Shown one piece after another: positions 21,321 through 27,808 of a stretch of 29,558 nt of DNA. A program made the translations under genes and the position numbers. Below the pieces are notes generated by a model. That model saw only the letters and a list, made by a program, of their open reading frames with translations. It was not told the DNA's origin and made no database searches. This stretch comes from a virus: positions 1-29,558 of the IMG/VR virus record IMGVR_UViG_3300046453_000188; one strand, 5' to 3'. Within the stretch, counting starts at the first letter, position 1. Each line of letters starts with the position of its first letter.

Positions 21321-21700
21321 GCTCCCGGGGCCTCCTTGACCTCACCGGTGCCAGCGTCGAAGCGCACGCCGGCATCGCGCACTTCCTCCTCCCAGAGCGG
21401 CATCGCGGACGGATCCGTGCGCGACAGGTCGCCCTCTCGGGTGATGAACGCCATCGAGCCCTCGCGGGTCTTCTCTGGCACTTTCTGCGCGATCTTGTCG
21501 TAGACCACGACCGCGTCGGTCAGGCCGTCAGCGGGCTTCACGTCGAGGCGGATCGTGATCGATCCGACCTTCCCAGTCGCCTTCACCGCCTCGATAACCT
21601 TGCGCAGCGTCTCGGCGGCCTCGACATCGGTGCGCGGGCGCACCTGGGCGAGCATCGCCGCGAAGCTCGGCGGCTTCTCGTCGTTCTTCTTGGTATCCAC
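21317..21700 (-). CDS. Hypothetical 127-aa protein paired with DUF2303
   Basis: The start at ATG 21700 (MDTKKNDEKPPSFAAMLAQV) is preceded by AAAGGA. The core VGSITIRLDVKPADG, AVVVYDKIAQKVPEKTREGS, MAFITREGDLSRTDP looks like a small beta domain. Companions of this shape lie beside DUF2303 in other actinophages, as far as I recall. Function is unknown. Confidence 0.7.
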   Translation of the reverse strand: MDTKKNDEKPPSFAAMLAQVRPRTDVEAAETLRKVIEAVKATGKVGSITIRLDVKPADGLTDAVVVYDKIAQKVPEKTREGSMAFITREGDLSRTDPSAMPLWEEEVRDAGVRFDAGTGEVKEAPGA

Positions 21701-21725
21701 CTGGGATGTCCTTTCTCGTGGTGGT

Positions 21726-21857
21726 CTATGCGATCTGGTGGGCGTGCTCGTAGGCCTCAGCCCATGTGCCGAAGAATCCGGCGCTGGTCATCGTGATGAC
21801 CATCCAGGGCCGCTCGAAGTCGAGCCAGACCGGAAGCCGGTGAACGTAGGGCTTCAT
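21726..21857 (-). CDS. Tiny 43-aa phage protein
   Basis: ATG 21857 overlaps the upstream stop (ATGA), and the frame stops with TAG at 21726. The sequence opens MKPYVHRLPVWLDFERPWMV, then ITMTSAGFFGTWAEAYEHAH. It is aromatic-rich and probably a single small alpha/beta domain. Coupling and normal codon use support it. Function is unknown. Confidence 0.6.
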   Translation of the reverse strand: MKPYVHRLPVWLDFERPWMVITMTSAGFFGTWAEAYEHAHQIA

Positions 21858-22294
21858 CGGAGCCCCATCCCGACGGAGGCGCTGATCCGCTTGCCGATGT
21901 TCATGAGGCCGAAGCTGCGGTTCTGGACGGCCTTCTGCATCTCCTCGGCGTAGCGGAGCTTCTCCTTCGCGAGGTTCAGCTGGTGACGCTCGTCCTTCGT
22001 CTTGGAAGTCGCGTACTGCCGCGCGAGCACCGCGCCGGCCTTCTCATGCATGACCATGAGGTCGGAGAATCGGCCCTCGTACGTCTCCTCGGCGCGGTGG
22101 CGGTCTTCGTAGAGGAGGACGATCACGTGCGCGATGTGGTCGAGGGTGTCGGCGATGTCCGTGATCATCTGATCGATCTGCCCGAGCATCGGCGCTCCAT
22201 AGATGCCAGCCGGAATGGCGAGCATCTCGCGCACGGCGCGCTCCGCGGCGGACAGGCGCAGCTCGCCTGTGCTGCCGTCGACGATGTCAGTCAC
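21854..22294 (-). CDS. Hypothetical 146-aa helical protein
   Basis: The start at GTG 22294 (VTDIVDGSTGELRLSAAERA) has GGGAGGTG just upstream and overlaps recT by 8 bp. It is helical throughout (MLGQIDQMITDIADTLDHIA, RHRAEETYEGRFSDLMVMHE). It is likely a coiled-coil partner in the recombination cluster. No family is recognised. Confidence 0.65.
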   Translation of the reverse strand: MTDIVDGSTGELRLSAAERAVREMLAIPAGIYGAPMLGQIDQMITDIADTLDHIAHVIVLLYEDRHRAEETYEGRFSDLMVMHEKAGAVLARQYATSKTKDERHQLNLAKEKLRYAEEMQKAVQNRSFGLMNIGKRISASVGMGLR

Positions 22295-23267
22295 GCGGCA
22301 CCTCCCCGGCTGCCACAGCGGCGTCATACCGGACGGCTTCCGCGGCCTCGTACTCCGCTTCGGTCATGCCCGCTGAGGACGCAGCCGGGGCATCCGGCGC
22401 GCTTTCCGGGTCCGGCTCAACCGCGTCTGCGGGAGCAGCAGCCGCGTCCTCAGCGGGGGCCTGTGCCTCTTCGTCGACCACGTCAGCGTCCACCGTGTTC
22501 GCCTCGCGGGAGAGAAGTCCGGCGCGCGCCAGCCATGCGGCGCGCAGCTTGTCGGTGCCTTCGCCACTGGCCGCGAGGCGCTCTGCGATGGCGTCGAGTG
22601 CGGCTCGATCCTCTGCTCCGGCAATGAGGTCGCCCCACGGCTCGGAGTCCGCGGCAGTGATGGCGTCGGTGGTGTCGACGTCGTCCTGGAAGTCCTCGGG
22701 CGTGTACAGCCCGGCGAGTTCCATCGGGAACAGGCGGCGGAGGGCGTGGGACTCGGCGCGGATGCCGAGCATGTGCGCGGGGCGCTTGTCCCAGTTGTTC
22801 TTCGCGCCGCCGAACTCGGCGAATGTGACGGTCTGCTCGATCGGGCGACTGATGCCCTTTCGGTAGACGCGGACCCGGGCGGCAAAGGGAGTCTTTGGCG
22901 GCACGGTTGTCCAGGGGCCATCCGCTGCGGCTTGCCACTCGATCGGGTCCTGGCCGTCGTACTGGCCAGTGCGCTGCGCGACTACGCGCATGCCGTCGAT
23001 GCCGACGAGGACAGTCCACTTCCCGCCCATGAGGGCGGCGTAGATCTGCTTCGCGGTCGGATCCAGACCAGTACGAGCGCACGCGCCGATGAACGCGGCC
23101 ATGATGCCGGAAGGGGCATAGGAGCGCACCGCGACCGTCTGGCCAGGGTTCTGCGGGTCCGGGCGCTGATCGATCCAGGTCAGCCCGGCGAACTCCATCA
23201 TCGCCGCGGTGTCAGCGTTCCAGGACTCGGGCCGAACGGACGTAGGTAGGGCGAGGTCGGTCGACAT
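22287..23267 (-). CDS. recT: RecT-family single-strand annealing protein
   Basis: This 326-aa protein starts at ATG 23267, sharing one base with the exonuclease stop. It has MMEFAGLTWIDQRPDPQNPG, FIGACARTGLDPTAKQIYAA, GGKWTVLVGIDGMRVVAQRT, WTTVPPKTPFAARVRVYRKG and MLGIRAESHALRRLFP, all characteristic of the RecT/Bet core. The C-terminal ~100 residues are acidic and Ala-rich (EEAQAPAEDAAAAPADAVEP). It anneals ssDNA produced by the neighbouring YqaJ exonuclease, for phage replication and recombination. A gene order of exonuclease then RecT is typical. Confidence 0.9.
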   Translation of the reverse strand: MSTDLALPTSVRPESWNADTAAMMEFAGLTWIDQRPDPQNPGQTVAVRSYAPSGIMAAFIGACARTGLDPTAKQIYAALMGGKWTVLVGIDGMRVVAQRTGQYDGQDPIEWQAAADGPWTTVPPKTPFAARVRVYRKGISRPIEQTVTFAEFGGAKNNWDKRPAHMLGIRAESHALRRLFPMELAGLYTPEDFQDDVDTTDAITAADSEPWGDLIAGAEDRAALDAIAERLAASGEGTDKLRAAWLARAGLLSREANTVDADVVDEEAQAPAEDAAAAPADAVEPDPESAPDAPAASSAGMTEAEYEAAEAVRYDAAVAAGEVPRD

Positions 23268-23872
23268 CAGAAGGGGGTCCTTTCGAGGAGTGCGGCGTTC
23301 ACGCCGTCGAGTACTTCGTGCGCGATCGGCACGATGAGGTCGAGTGCGGCCACGATCTGGGGGTGGTCGCGGTCGAAGTGGAGAGTCTGAGGGTCGCGGC
23401 GGAGACGCCACCCCTCGGGGCCGAACGCCCGGACGAGTTCGCCCCAGACGAAATCTGCGCCCTCGTACTCGGGGAGGCAGTGCAGTTGCCACGCCATCTG
23501 ACGGATCTCGCGCGGGGTCGGACCAGTCACGACCTTGTTGTGCTTGGCCTTGGTCTCGGCGATCCGACATTTCACGGTGCCGTCGACGGTCGCGCCGAAT
23601 TGCTTCTCCTCCGGGTGGTGGATCAGCAGGCTGTTCGGCTCGGCACCGGCCCAAGCGAGCAGCAGTGGCTCCCAGCGGACGCCGGAGCGGGTCGCATCGT
23701 TGCCCTTGAAATCGCGCGGGGCGAGCATCTGCCGGACGTACGTCTCGACGCTCTCCGGCTTCGCGAATGCGCCGGCCTGGTAGGAACCGATCACGCGGGC
23801 GTGCACGCGGTCCCATGACGACGGATCAGCGGTGTCCGCGAGGGTTCGATCGAGCAGCGCGAGGGCACTCAT
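23267..23872 (-). CDS. YqaJ-type (lambda exonuclease family) recombinase exonuclease
   Basis: This 201-aa protein starts at ATG 23872. The PD-(D/E)xK nuclease core is seen as GVRWEPLLLAWAG, then KQFGATVDGTVKCRIAETKA (D and E-x-K). Upstream, RVIGSYQAGAFAKPESVETY matches the start of YqaJ proteins. It degrades one strand of double-stranded DNA ends, giving the substrate for RecT, with which it overlaps by 1 bp. Confidence 0.85.
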   Translation of the reverse strand: MSALALLDRTLADTADPSSWDRVHARVIGSYQAGAFAKPESVETYVRQMLAPRDFKGNDATRSGVRWEPLLLAWAGAEPNSLLIHHPEEKQFGATVDGTVKCRIAETKAKHNKVVTGPTPREIRQMAWQLHCLPEYEGADFVWGELVRAFGPEGWRLRRDPQTLHFDRDHPQIVAALDLIVPIAHEVLDGVNAALLERTPF

Positions 23873-24147
23873 CAGTTGAGCCCGAACGCCGACTTGAGCA
23901 CGATGATCTCGGCCGCCTGAGCCATGAGGCGGTGCCACTCGGCCTCGGGCTGAGACAGCCAGATCAGCGACACCCGACCTTCGCTATCGACACCGACCCG
24001 CCACAGGTGCTTGCTGTGCATGACGGCCGTCTCGATGAGCAGGTCCACATGGGTGCGGATGTGTTCGGTGCGCTCGGTGCCACAGTTGCACTCGTCAGCG
24101 TGCATGGTCGCGAACTCGACGACCGTCATGTCAGGTGCGGTGGACAT
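23872..24147 (-). CDS. Hypothetical 91-aa protein
   Basis: The start at ATG 24147 shares one base with the ATPase stop. The sequence MSTAPDMTVVEFATMHADEC, NCGTERTEHIRTHVDLLIET, KHLWRVGVDSEGRVSLIWL suggests a mixed alpha/beta fold. No family is recognised. Position between ATPase and exonuclease suggests a recombination accessory. Confidence 0.6.
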   Translation of the reverse strand: MSTAPDMTVVEFATMHADECNCGTERTEHIRTHVDLLIETAVMHSKHLWRVGVDSEGRVSLIWLSQPEAEWHRLMAQAAEIIVLKSAFGLN

Positions 24148-25400
24148 CAGGCCACCTCGTCGTCGGCCAGTGCGCCGTCGCGGACGGTGAAGCCGATGCT
24201 GCGAGATTCGTCACGGTCACGCTCGACGAGGACCGTGAACTGCCGGTCCTCGGCGAGGTCCGCGATCGCGGCGAGCGAGTCGGAGTCGAGCAGGTCGCCG
24301 TCCTTGACGATGACGAGCTTGAGCTTCGGGTCCCCGGCGGTGGCGATCGCGAACGCGATGCGGCGGCGCATGGCCGAGTTGACCTGACTGAACGGGACGC
24401 CGTCGAACGTGACGCCGTCCTCGTCGACCGAGAGGCCGTCGACGGGGAACTCGGCGGCTGCGAGCCCGTCGCGCTTCGTCTTCTCGATCGCGTCGAGCGC
24501 GACCTGTGCGCCCTCTTGCTGGTGCTGGGCGGCGGCGAGGTCCGCAGCTGTCCGCTGATATGCCTTCCGGTCCCGCACGGCCTGGTTGACCGCTTCCAGC
24601 CCGCGAAGGCGGTCCTGCAGCGGTTCCACGGGGATCTGCGCAGGGAGGCTGTTCAGCCGCTCGGCGGCGGTCTGCTGGCGCTCCTGCGCGGCGGCCTGCT
24701 GGCGCTGGAGATCCTCGATCTGACGAGCGATCTCGTCGTAGCGTGCGGCTGCCGCGTCGTATTCTGCGGATGCGTCATGCCAGGTGCGGTCGATGCGCTG
24801 CGCCTCCTGGATCTCCGCGAGGACATCCGCCGACGCGGTCTCTTCTTCGGGGGTGTCCTCGGCGGGCTTCGGGAGGGATGCGAGCGCTCCCGAGAGGCGC
24901 TTGACCTCGCGGCCAGCCTCAAGTCGGCGTTGCTCGGCACCCGCCTTCTCGCGGATGAGCGTGTCGAGATCGAAGGGCAGATCGACCTTCTCGAGGAGGG
25001 CCTCTCGCTGCTTCTTCTCGTCGAGGTTCAGGAACGCGACGGGGTCGAAGATCGCACCGCCGAGAAGGGATGCGACGACCTCGGACGGCTTGGAGTACTT
25101 CGCGCCGTCGAGAGTTTCGACGGTCAGAGTGCCGGCGCTGCCGTTCTTCGTCCAGCGGCGCGTGATCTTGAGGTCGAGGTCCTGGTCGACGTACTCGGCG
25201 TGCGCCTCGTCGGCGCCCTCACGGATCGGCTTCGGGGTGAGCTTCGACCCTCGCGGGTCGAACAGTTCGGTCAGACCGTCGATGAAGGACGACTTGCCCG
25301 CGCCGTTCCCGCCGGCGATGAGCACGAGTCGACCAGCGGGGGAGAGCGAGATCTCTCGCACGCCCTTGTAGTCGCGCACGGTGAACGTCTGAGCGCTCAT
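24147..25400 (-). CDS. SMC/RecF-like AAA ATPase with coiled coil
   Basis: This 417-aa protein has Walker A GGNGAGKSS (30-38) in an SMC-like start (MSAQTFTVRDYKGVREISLS). A coiled coil covers about residues 160-310 (EKAGAEQRRLEAGREVKRLS, IARQIEDLQRQQAAAQERQQ). The C-terminal lobe has PFSQVNSAMRRRIAFAIATA and KLVIVKDGDLLD, where Walker B would be. The canonical signature (LSGGQ) and the D-E pair are not clear, so it may be a degenerate or phage-specific SbcC-like protein. It lies upstream of exonuclease and RecT, so a role in DNA end processing is likely. Confidence 0.8.
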   Translation of the reverse strand: MSAQTFTVRDYKGVREISLSPAGRLVLIAGGNGAGKSSFIDGLTELFDPRGSKLTPKPIREGADEAHAEYVDQDLDLKITRRWTKNGSAGTLTVETLDGAKYSKPSEVVASLLGGAIFDPVAFLNLDEKKQREALLEKVDLPFDLDTLIREKAGAEQRRLEAGREVKRLSGALASLPKPAEDTPEEETASADVLAEIQEAQRIDRTWHDASAEYDAAAARYDEIARQIEDLQRQQAAAQERQQTAAERLNSLPAQIPVEPLQDRLRGLEAVNQAVRDRKAYQRTAADLAAAQHQQEGAQVALDAIEKTKRDGLAAAEFPVDGLSVDEDGVTFDGVPFSQVNSAMRRRIAFAIATAGDPKLKLVIVKDGDLLDSDSLAAIADLAEDRQFTVLVERDRDESRSIGFTVRDGALADDEVA

Positions 25401-25633
25401 GCGGACACCGCCTCGTACTTCGCGCGGAGGTCTGCGACGCGGATCGACGCGATCTTGCCCTTGCGGTGCGGGTGGGCGTCATTCCGCAAGATCCGGTAGC
25501 CGACCGGATTCGAGAGAGTGGGAGCGCTGATCACCTCGATGATGCGCAACCGCTTCTTACCTCGCGGGCCTGGCCGAAGCGGCTGCTGCCAGCGCGAGCC
25601 CACGGTGATGGGTGTGATGGTGAGATCGTTCAT
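25397..25633 (-). CDS. Hypothetical 78-aa basic protein
   Basis: ATG 25633 overlaps the upstream stop (ATGA). It is basic and beta-like: MNDLTITPITVGSRWQQPLR, KKRLRIIEVISAP, GYRILRNDAHPHRKGKIASI. It may be a small SH3-like nucleic-acid-binding fold (inference). No family is recognised. Confidence 0.6.
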   Translation of the reverse strand: MNDLTITPITVGSRWQQPLRPGPRGKKRLRIIEVISAPTLSNPVGYRILRNDAHPHRKGKIASIRVADLRAKYEAVSA

Positions 25634-25812
25634 GAGGTGGGTGCCTTTCGAGAATCGGTGGATGAGAACGCTCCGACCGTCCAGCTGACGGTGACGAAGC
25701 AGATGAAGAACAGGACCGCGAGCGCCGTCGACCAGGGACCGCTCGGTGTGAAGAACAGGCACACGAGACACTCGATGCCGATGAGGAACGCCATCCAGCG
25801 GAGCGCGGCCAT
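25630..25812 (-). CDS. Small membrane protein, two transmembrane helices
   Basis: This 60-aa protein starts at ATG 25812, sharing a base with the upstream stop (TGATG). Two hydrophobic stretches (MAFLIGIECLVCLFF, ALAVLFFICFVTVSWTV) are joined by a short Pro/Gly loop. The C-terminus is polar and charged. No family is recognised. Confidence 0.6.
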   Translation of the reverse strand: MAALRWMAFLIGIECLVCLFFTPSGPWSTALAVLFFICFVTVSWTVGAFSSTDSRKAPTS

Positions 25813-26273
25813 CAGAAGCACGCCCGACAGGTGCAATGGGTCACGATCCGCGGACGGTAGTGGCACAGGCGAGACGGTTCGTGCGCCGGCGCGCCCGGGA
25901 CCTTGCACGTCTCGCACGGCTCGACCTGAGCGCCGACATAGACCTCGGGGAGAACGCCCTTCTCGAATGCCGGGTAAGCACCGTCGTCATCTTCGAGCGA
26001 GCGCCCGATCAGGGCCTCCGCGAGCGAAAGCCATCGACCCCACGGAGTCAGTTCGAGGCCTGCATCGGCGGCCGTGTCATCGATGCGGGGAAGCTGCGTC
26101 GTGTGATGTACGAGTGGTTCCGACTCGACCGGGGCGGCAGTACCCACCGCGCCCCGGTCGGTCGTGCCGGAATCCCCAGCCGGCGAGCCGATCCCCACGA
26201 TCGACTGGTTCAGGATGTGGCTGCTCGCCGGCTTCGGTGCCGGGAGTGCGACGGATAGAATCTCGGTGAGCAT
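25812..26273 (-). CDS. Hypothetical protein with C-terminal Cys cluster
   Basis: This 153-aa protein starts at ATG 26273 with AAAGGAG 8 bases upstream. The N-terminal half is low in structure (GIGSPAGDSGTTDRGAVGTA). The middle has LTPWGRWLSLAEALIGRSLE. The C-terminus holds CETCKVPG, LCHYRP and HCTCRACF, enough for a zinc-binding module. No named family is recognised. Confidence 0.6.
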   Translation of the reverse strand: MLTEILSVALPAPKPASSHILNQSIVGIGSPAGDSGTTDRGAVGTAAPVESEPLVHHTTQLPRIDDTAADAGLELTPWGRWLSLAEALIGRSLEDDDGAYPAFEKGVLPEVYVGAQVEPCETCKVPGAPAHEPSRLCHYRPRIVTHCTCRACF

Positions 26274-26296
26274 CTGGAGTGCTCCTTTCTGCGATT

Positions 26297-26318
26297 CGCC
26301 CCCGTGCCAGCGGGGGCG
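26297..26318. terminator. Hairpin in the early operon
   Basis: CGCCCCCG (26297-26304) pairs with CGGGGGCG (26311-26318) around a 6-nt loop, followed on the + side by TTTCTCTTGTT. For the leftward operon it falls between the 49-aa gene and the 153-aa gene and could attenuate transcription. Confidence 0.6.
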
Positions 26319-26332
26319 TTTCTCTTGTTGGA

Positions 26333-26482
26333 TCAGGCGGCGTGAGCCGCGAGGCGTTCGGCCTCAGCGCGTGCTTCGCGCTCCGCGAGGTTCCGCATGA
26401 TGCGTGCGCCGACCTCGCCGGACCGTCGCCACGCCTCGTCAGAGGGAGTCCGACGGACCTCGGGGAGCGGCGTGACAGTCAT
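26333..26482 (-). CDS. Tiny 49-aa protein
   Basis: ATG 26482 overlaps the Cro-like gene's stop. It opens MTVTPLPEVRRTPSDEAWRR, then a charged helix (IMRNLAEREARAEAERLAAH). It is second in the early operon. Function is unknown. Confidence 0.55.
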   Translation of the reverse strand: MTVTPLPEVRRTPSDEAWRRSGEVGARIMRNLAEREARAEAERLAAHAA

Positions 26483-26742
26483 GCTGCAGCCGGGACGGGG
26501 ACGGTCTGGGTCTGCGCCGGAGCAGCGACGTCGACGATGGTGAAGACGTCCTCGAACTTCACCGGGAACGTGAGAAGCACGGACGAGATGAACTTCGGTC
26601 CCGGGGCCGTTTCGCCGTTGAGGGCCCGTGACACCGTGCCCTTGTCGAGGCTGAGAGCAGTCGCGAGCGCCTGCACCGTGTCGAGACCCTGGGAAGCTCG
26701 CACTGCGGCGAATGCCTCCGTGTCGATGCTGAGAGTGGCCAT
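26479..26742 (-). CDS. Cro-like HTH repressor
   Basis: This 87-aa protein starts at ATG 26742 with GGAAGGG upstream. AFAAVRASQGLDTVQALATA, LSLDKGTVSRALNGE is an XRE-family helix-turn-helix. The tail is Ala/Pro-rich. It is the first gene of the leftward early operon, divergent from the immunity repressor, so it is the natural Cro counterpart that would turn down repressor transcription. Open frame continues upstream through the operator region without a credible start, so the shorter form is preferred. Confidence 0.75.
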   Translation of the reverse strand: MATLSIDTEAFAAVRASQGLDTVQALATALSLDKGTVSRALNGETAPGPKFISSVLLTFPVKFEDVFTIVDVAAPAQTQTVPVPAAA

Positions 26743-26762
26743 CTGCGACACCCTTCCGCTCA

Positions 26763-26772
26763 GTTGTGCAAC
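26763..26772. promoter_or_regulatory. Operator copy 1 (GTTGTGCAAC)
   Basis: This is a near-palindrome (GTTG-TG-CAAC). It lies downstream of the predicted leftward start site and upstream of the Cro-like gene. It is one of three identical copies between the divergent regulators. Confidence 0.65.
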
Positions 26773-26795
26773 CAGCGATTGCTGGCCTGCAACCG

Positions 26796-26824
26796 AAGCT
26801 AACACCCCTTCGACTGTTGTGCAA
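26796..26824 (-). promoter_or_regulatory. Leftward early promoter
   Basis: The -35 is TTGCAC (26824-26819), the spacer is 17 bp and the -10 is TAGCTT (26801-26796), read on the minus strand. The -35 is embedded in operator copy 2, so a bound repressor would block it. It would drive the operon 26742-7636. Confidence 0.6.
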
Positions 26825-26825
26825 C
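26816..26825. promoter_or_regulatory. Operator copy 2 (GTTGTGCAAC)
   Basis: This identical copy overlaps the -35 of the leftward promoter. Its distance to copy 1 is 53 bp and to copy 3 is 47 bp. Confidence 0.65.
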
Positions 26826-26849
26826 TCCAAATTGGATTGCTGCACTCCC

Positions 26850-26878
26850 TTGCGCTGTTGTTGTTGTGCAACTACGAT
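26850..26878 (+). promoter_or_regulatory. Rightward repressor promoter, leaderless
   Basis: The -35 is TTGCGC (26850-26855), the spacer is 17 bp and the -10 is TACGAT (26873-26878). The -10 ends 7 bases before ATG 26886, and no Shine-Dalgarno is present. Operator copy 3 fills the second half of the spacer. Confidence 0.65.
26863..26872. promoter_or_regulatory. Operator copy 3 (GTTGTGCAAC)
   Basis: This identical copy lies between the -35 and -10 of the repressor promoter, directly touching the -10. Binding here would shut off repressor synthesis, as expected for autoregulation or Cro action. Confidence 0.65.
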
Positions 26879-26885
26879 GACAGGC

Positions 26886-27353
26886 ATGACAGACACCCGG
26901 TGGTGGAGCTATGTGCGGACGGTCTCGGCCGGCGCGCCCAACAACGAGATCGCAGACCGCGTCGGCATCGACAAGTCGAATGTGACCCGCTGGAAGCAGG
27001 GGAGCCGGCCAGCGGTCGACTTCGTCCTGAAGTTCGCGCGCAGCTACGGCCGCCCTGTGGTCGAGGCGCTGGCCGAAGGCGAATACATCACGGACGACGA
27101 GGCCGAGATCCGCGAGGTGAAGATCGGTGTCGGCGACCTCGCCACGGTCGAGCTTGCCCGCGAGCTGCTGACGCGAGTGGAGGCCACAGAGGCGCCGGTC
27201 GCTCCGCTGCGCGCGCTGAATGTCCCCACCTCCGCAGAGGATCTTGAGATGCTCCCTCCGCGAACCATGGACCGTAGCAAGATCGCGGCCAAGAATCGGA
27301 CGCCGCGCGAAACCGATCAGCACGCCCCGGGCGAGCACCCCGCTGACCACTGA
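26886..27353 (+). CDS. Immunity repressor (HTH)
   Basis: This 155-aa protein starts at ATG 26886 (MTDTRWWSYVRTVSAGAPNN). NEIADRVGIDKSNVTRWKQG is an XRE-type helix-turn-helix, followed by DFVLKFARSYGRPVVEALAE and a longer acidic/Pro-rich C-terminus. Open frame extends upstream to 26766 through the operators; the leaderless promoter supports 26886. It probably binds the GTTGTGCAAC operators and maintains lysogeny. The ImmA-type protease gene follows 11 bp downstream. Confidence 0.8.
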   Translation: MTDTRWWSYVRTVSAGAPNNEIADRVGIDKSNVTRWKQGSRPAVDFVLKFARSYGRPVVEALAEGEYITDDEAEIREVKIGVGDLATVELARELLTRVEATEAPVAPLRALNVPTSAEDLEMLPPRTMDRSKIAAKNRTPRETDQHAPGEHPADH

Positions 27354-27364
27354 GGAAGAAACGG

Positions 27365-27808
27365 TTGAGACAGCTTCTACGCCACGCCACGCAGCTTGGC
27401 TATAGCGTGCGCGTCTGGGATCTCGGTGATTCGATGTCCGGCCAGACCGACACCCTGGACCGAGTCATCACCCTGAACCTCGGGCTGACGCTGCCGGAGC
27501 ATCGATCGACTCTCGCTCATGAGTGCGGTCATGCTTACTACGGCCATGACTGCACCGACCCCGTGACGGAGCGACGCGCTCGGAAGTACGCTGCGACGTT
27601 GCTTATCGAGCCCAGCGAGTACGCGCGCCTGGAGCGCGTCAACCATGATCAGCACTGGCTCGCTGAGGAGTTCTCGGTGACGGTCGACATCATCGAGGAC
27701 TACGAGGAACTGTGCCTCACGCCCCTTCGCGGCGTGACCTACGCGAATGCGCGTGACGGCGTCGGGCAGTGGTCGTTCATGTCGCAGCGAGTGGGAGCAC
27801 TGGCATGA
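27365..27808 (+). CDS. immA: ImmA/IrrE-family metallopeptidase
   Basis: This 147-aa protein starts at TTG 27365, with AGGAAG 6 bases upstream. RSTLAHECGHAYYGHDC contains HECGH (HExxH zinc motif), followed by ARKYAATLLIEPSEYARLER, the typical downstream helix with a third ligand region. Proteins of this family cleave the neighbouring repressor on a stress signal, triggering induction (as ImmA does with ImmR in ICEBs1). Adjacent location to the repressor supports the same role here. Confidence 0.85.
   Translation: MRQLLRHATQLGYSVRVWDLGDSMSGQTDTLDRVITLNLGLTLPEHRSTLAHECGHAYYGHDCTDPVTERRARKYAATLLIEPSEYARLERVNHDQHWLAEEFSVTVDIIEDYEELCLTPLRGVTYANARDGVGQWSFMSQRVGALA

Noticed and set aside
20475-21503. 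Rightward open frame opposite DUF2303
   Set aside because: Its composition (Asp/Val/Arg/Leu) is typical of antisense frames; DUF2303 on the other strand is convincing.
24135-25499. 454-codon rightward open frame opposite the SMC-like ATPase
   Set aside because: It is antisense to a Walker A protein with coiled coil and has no independent start signals.
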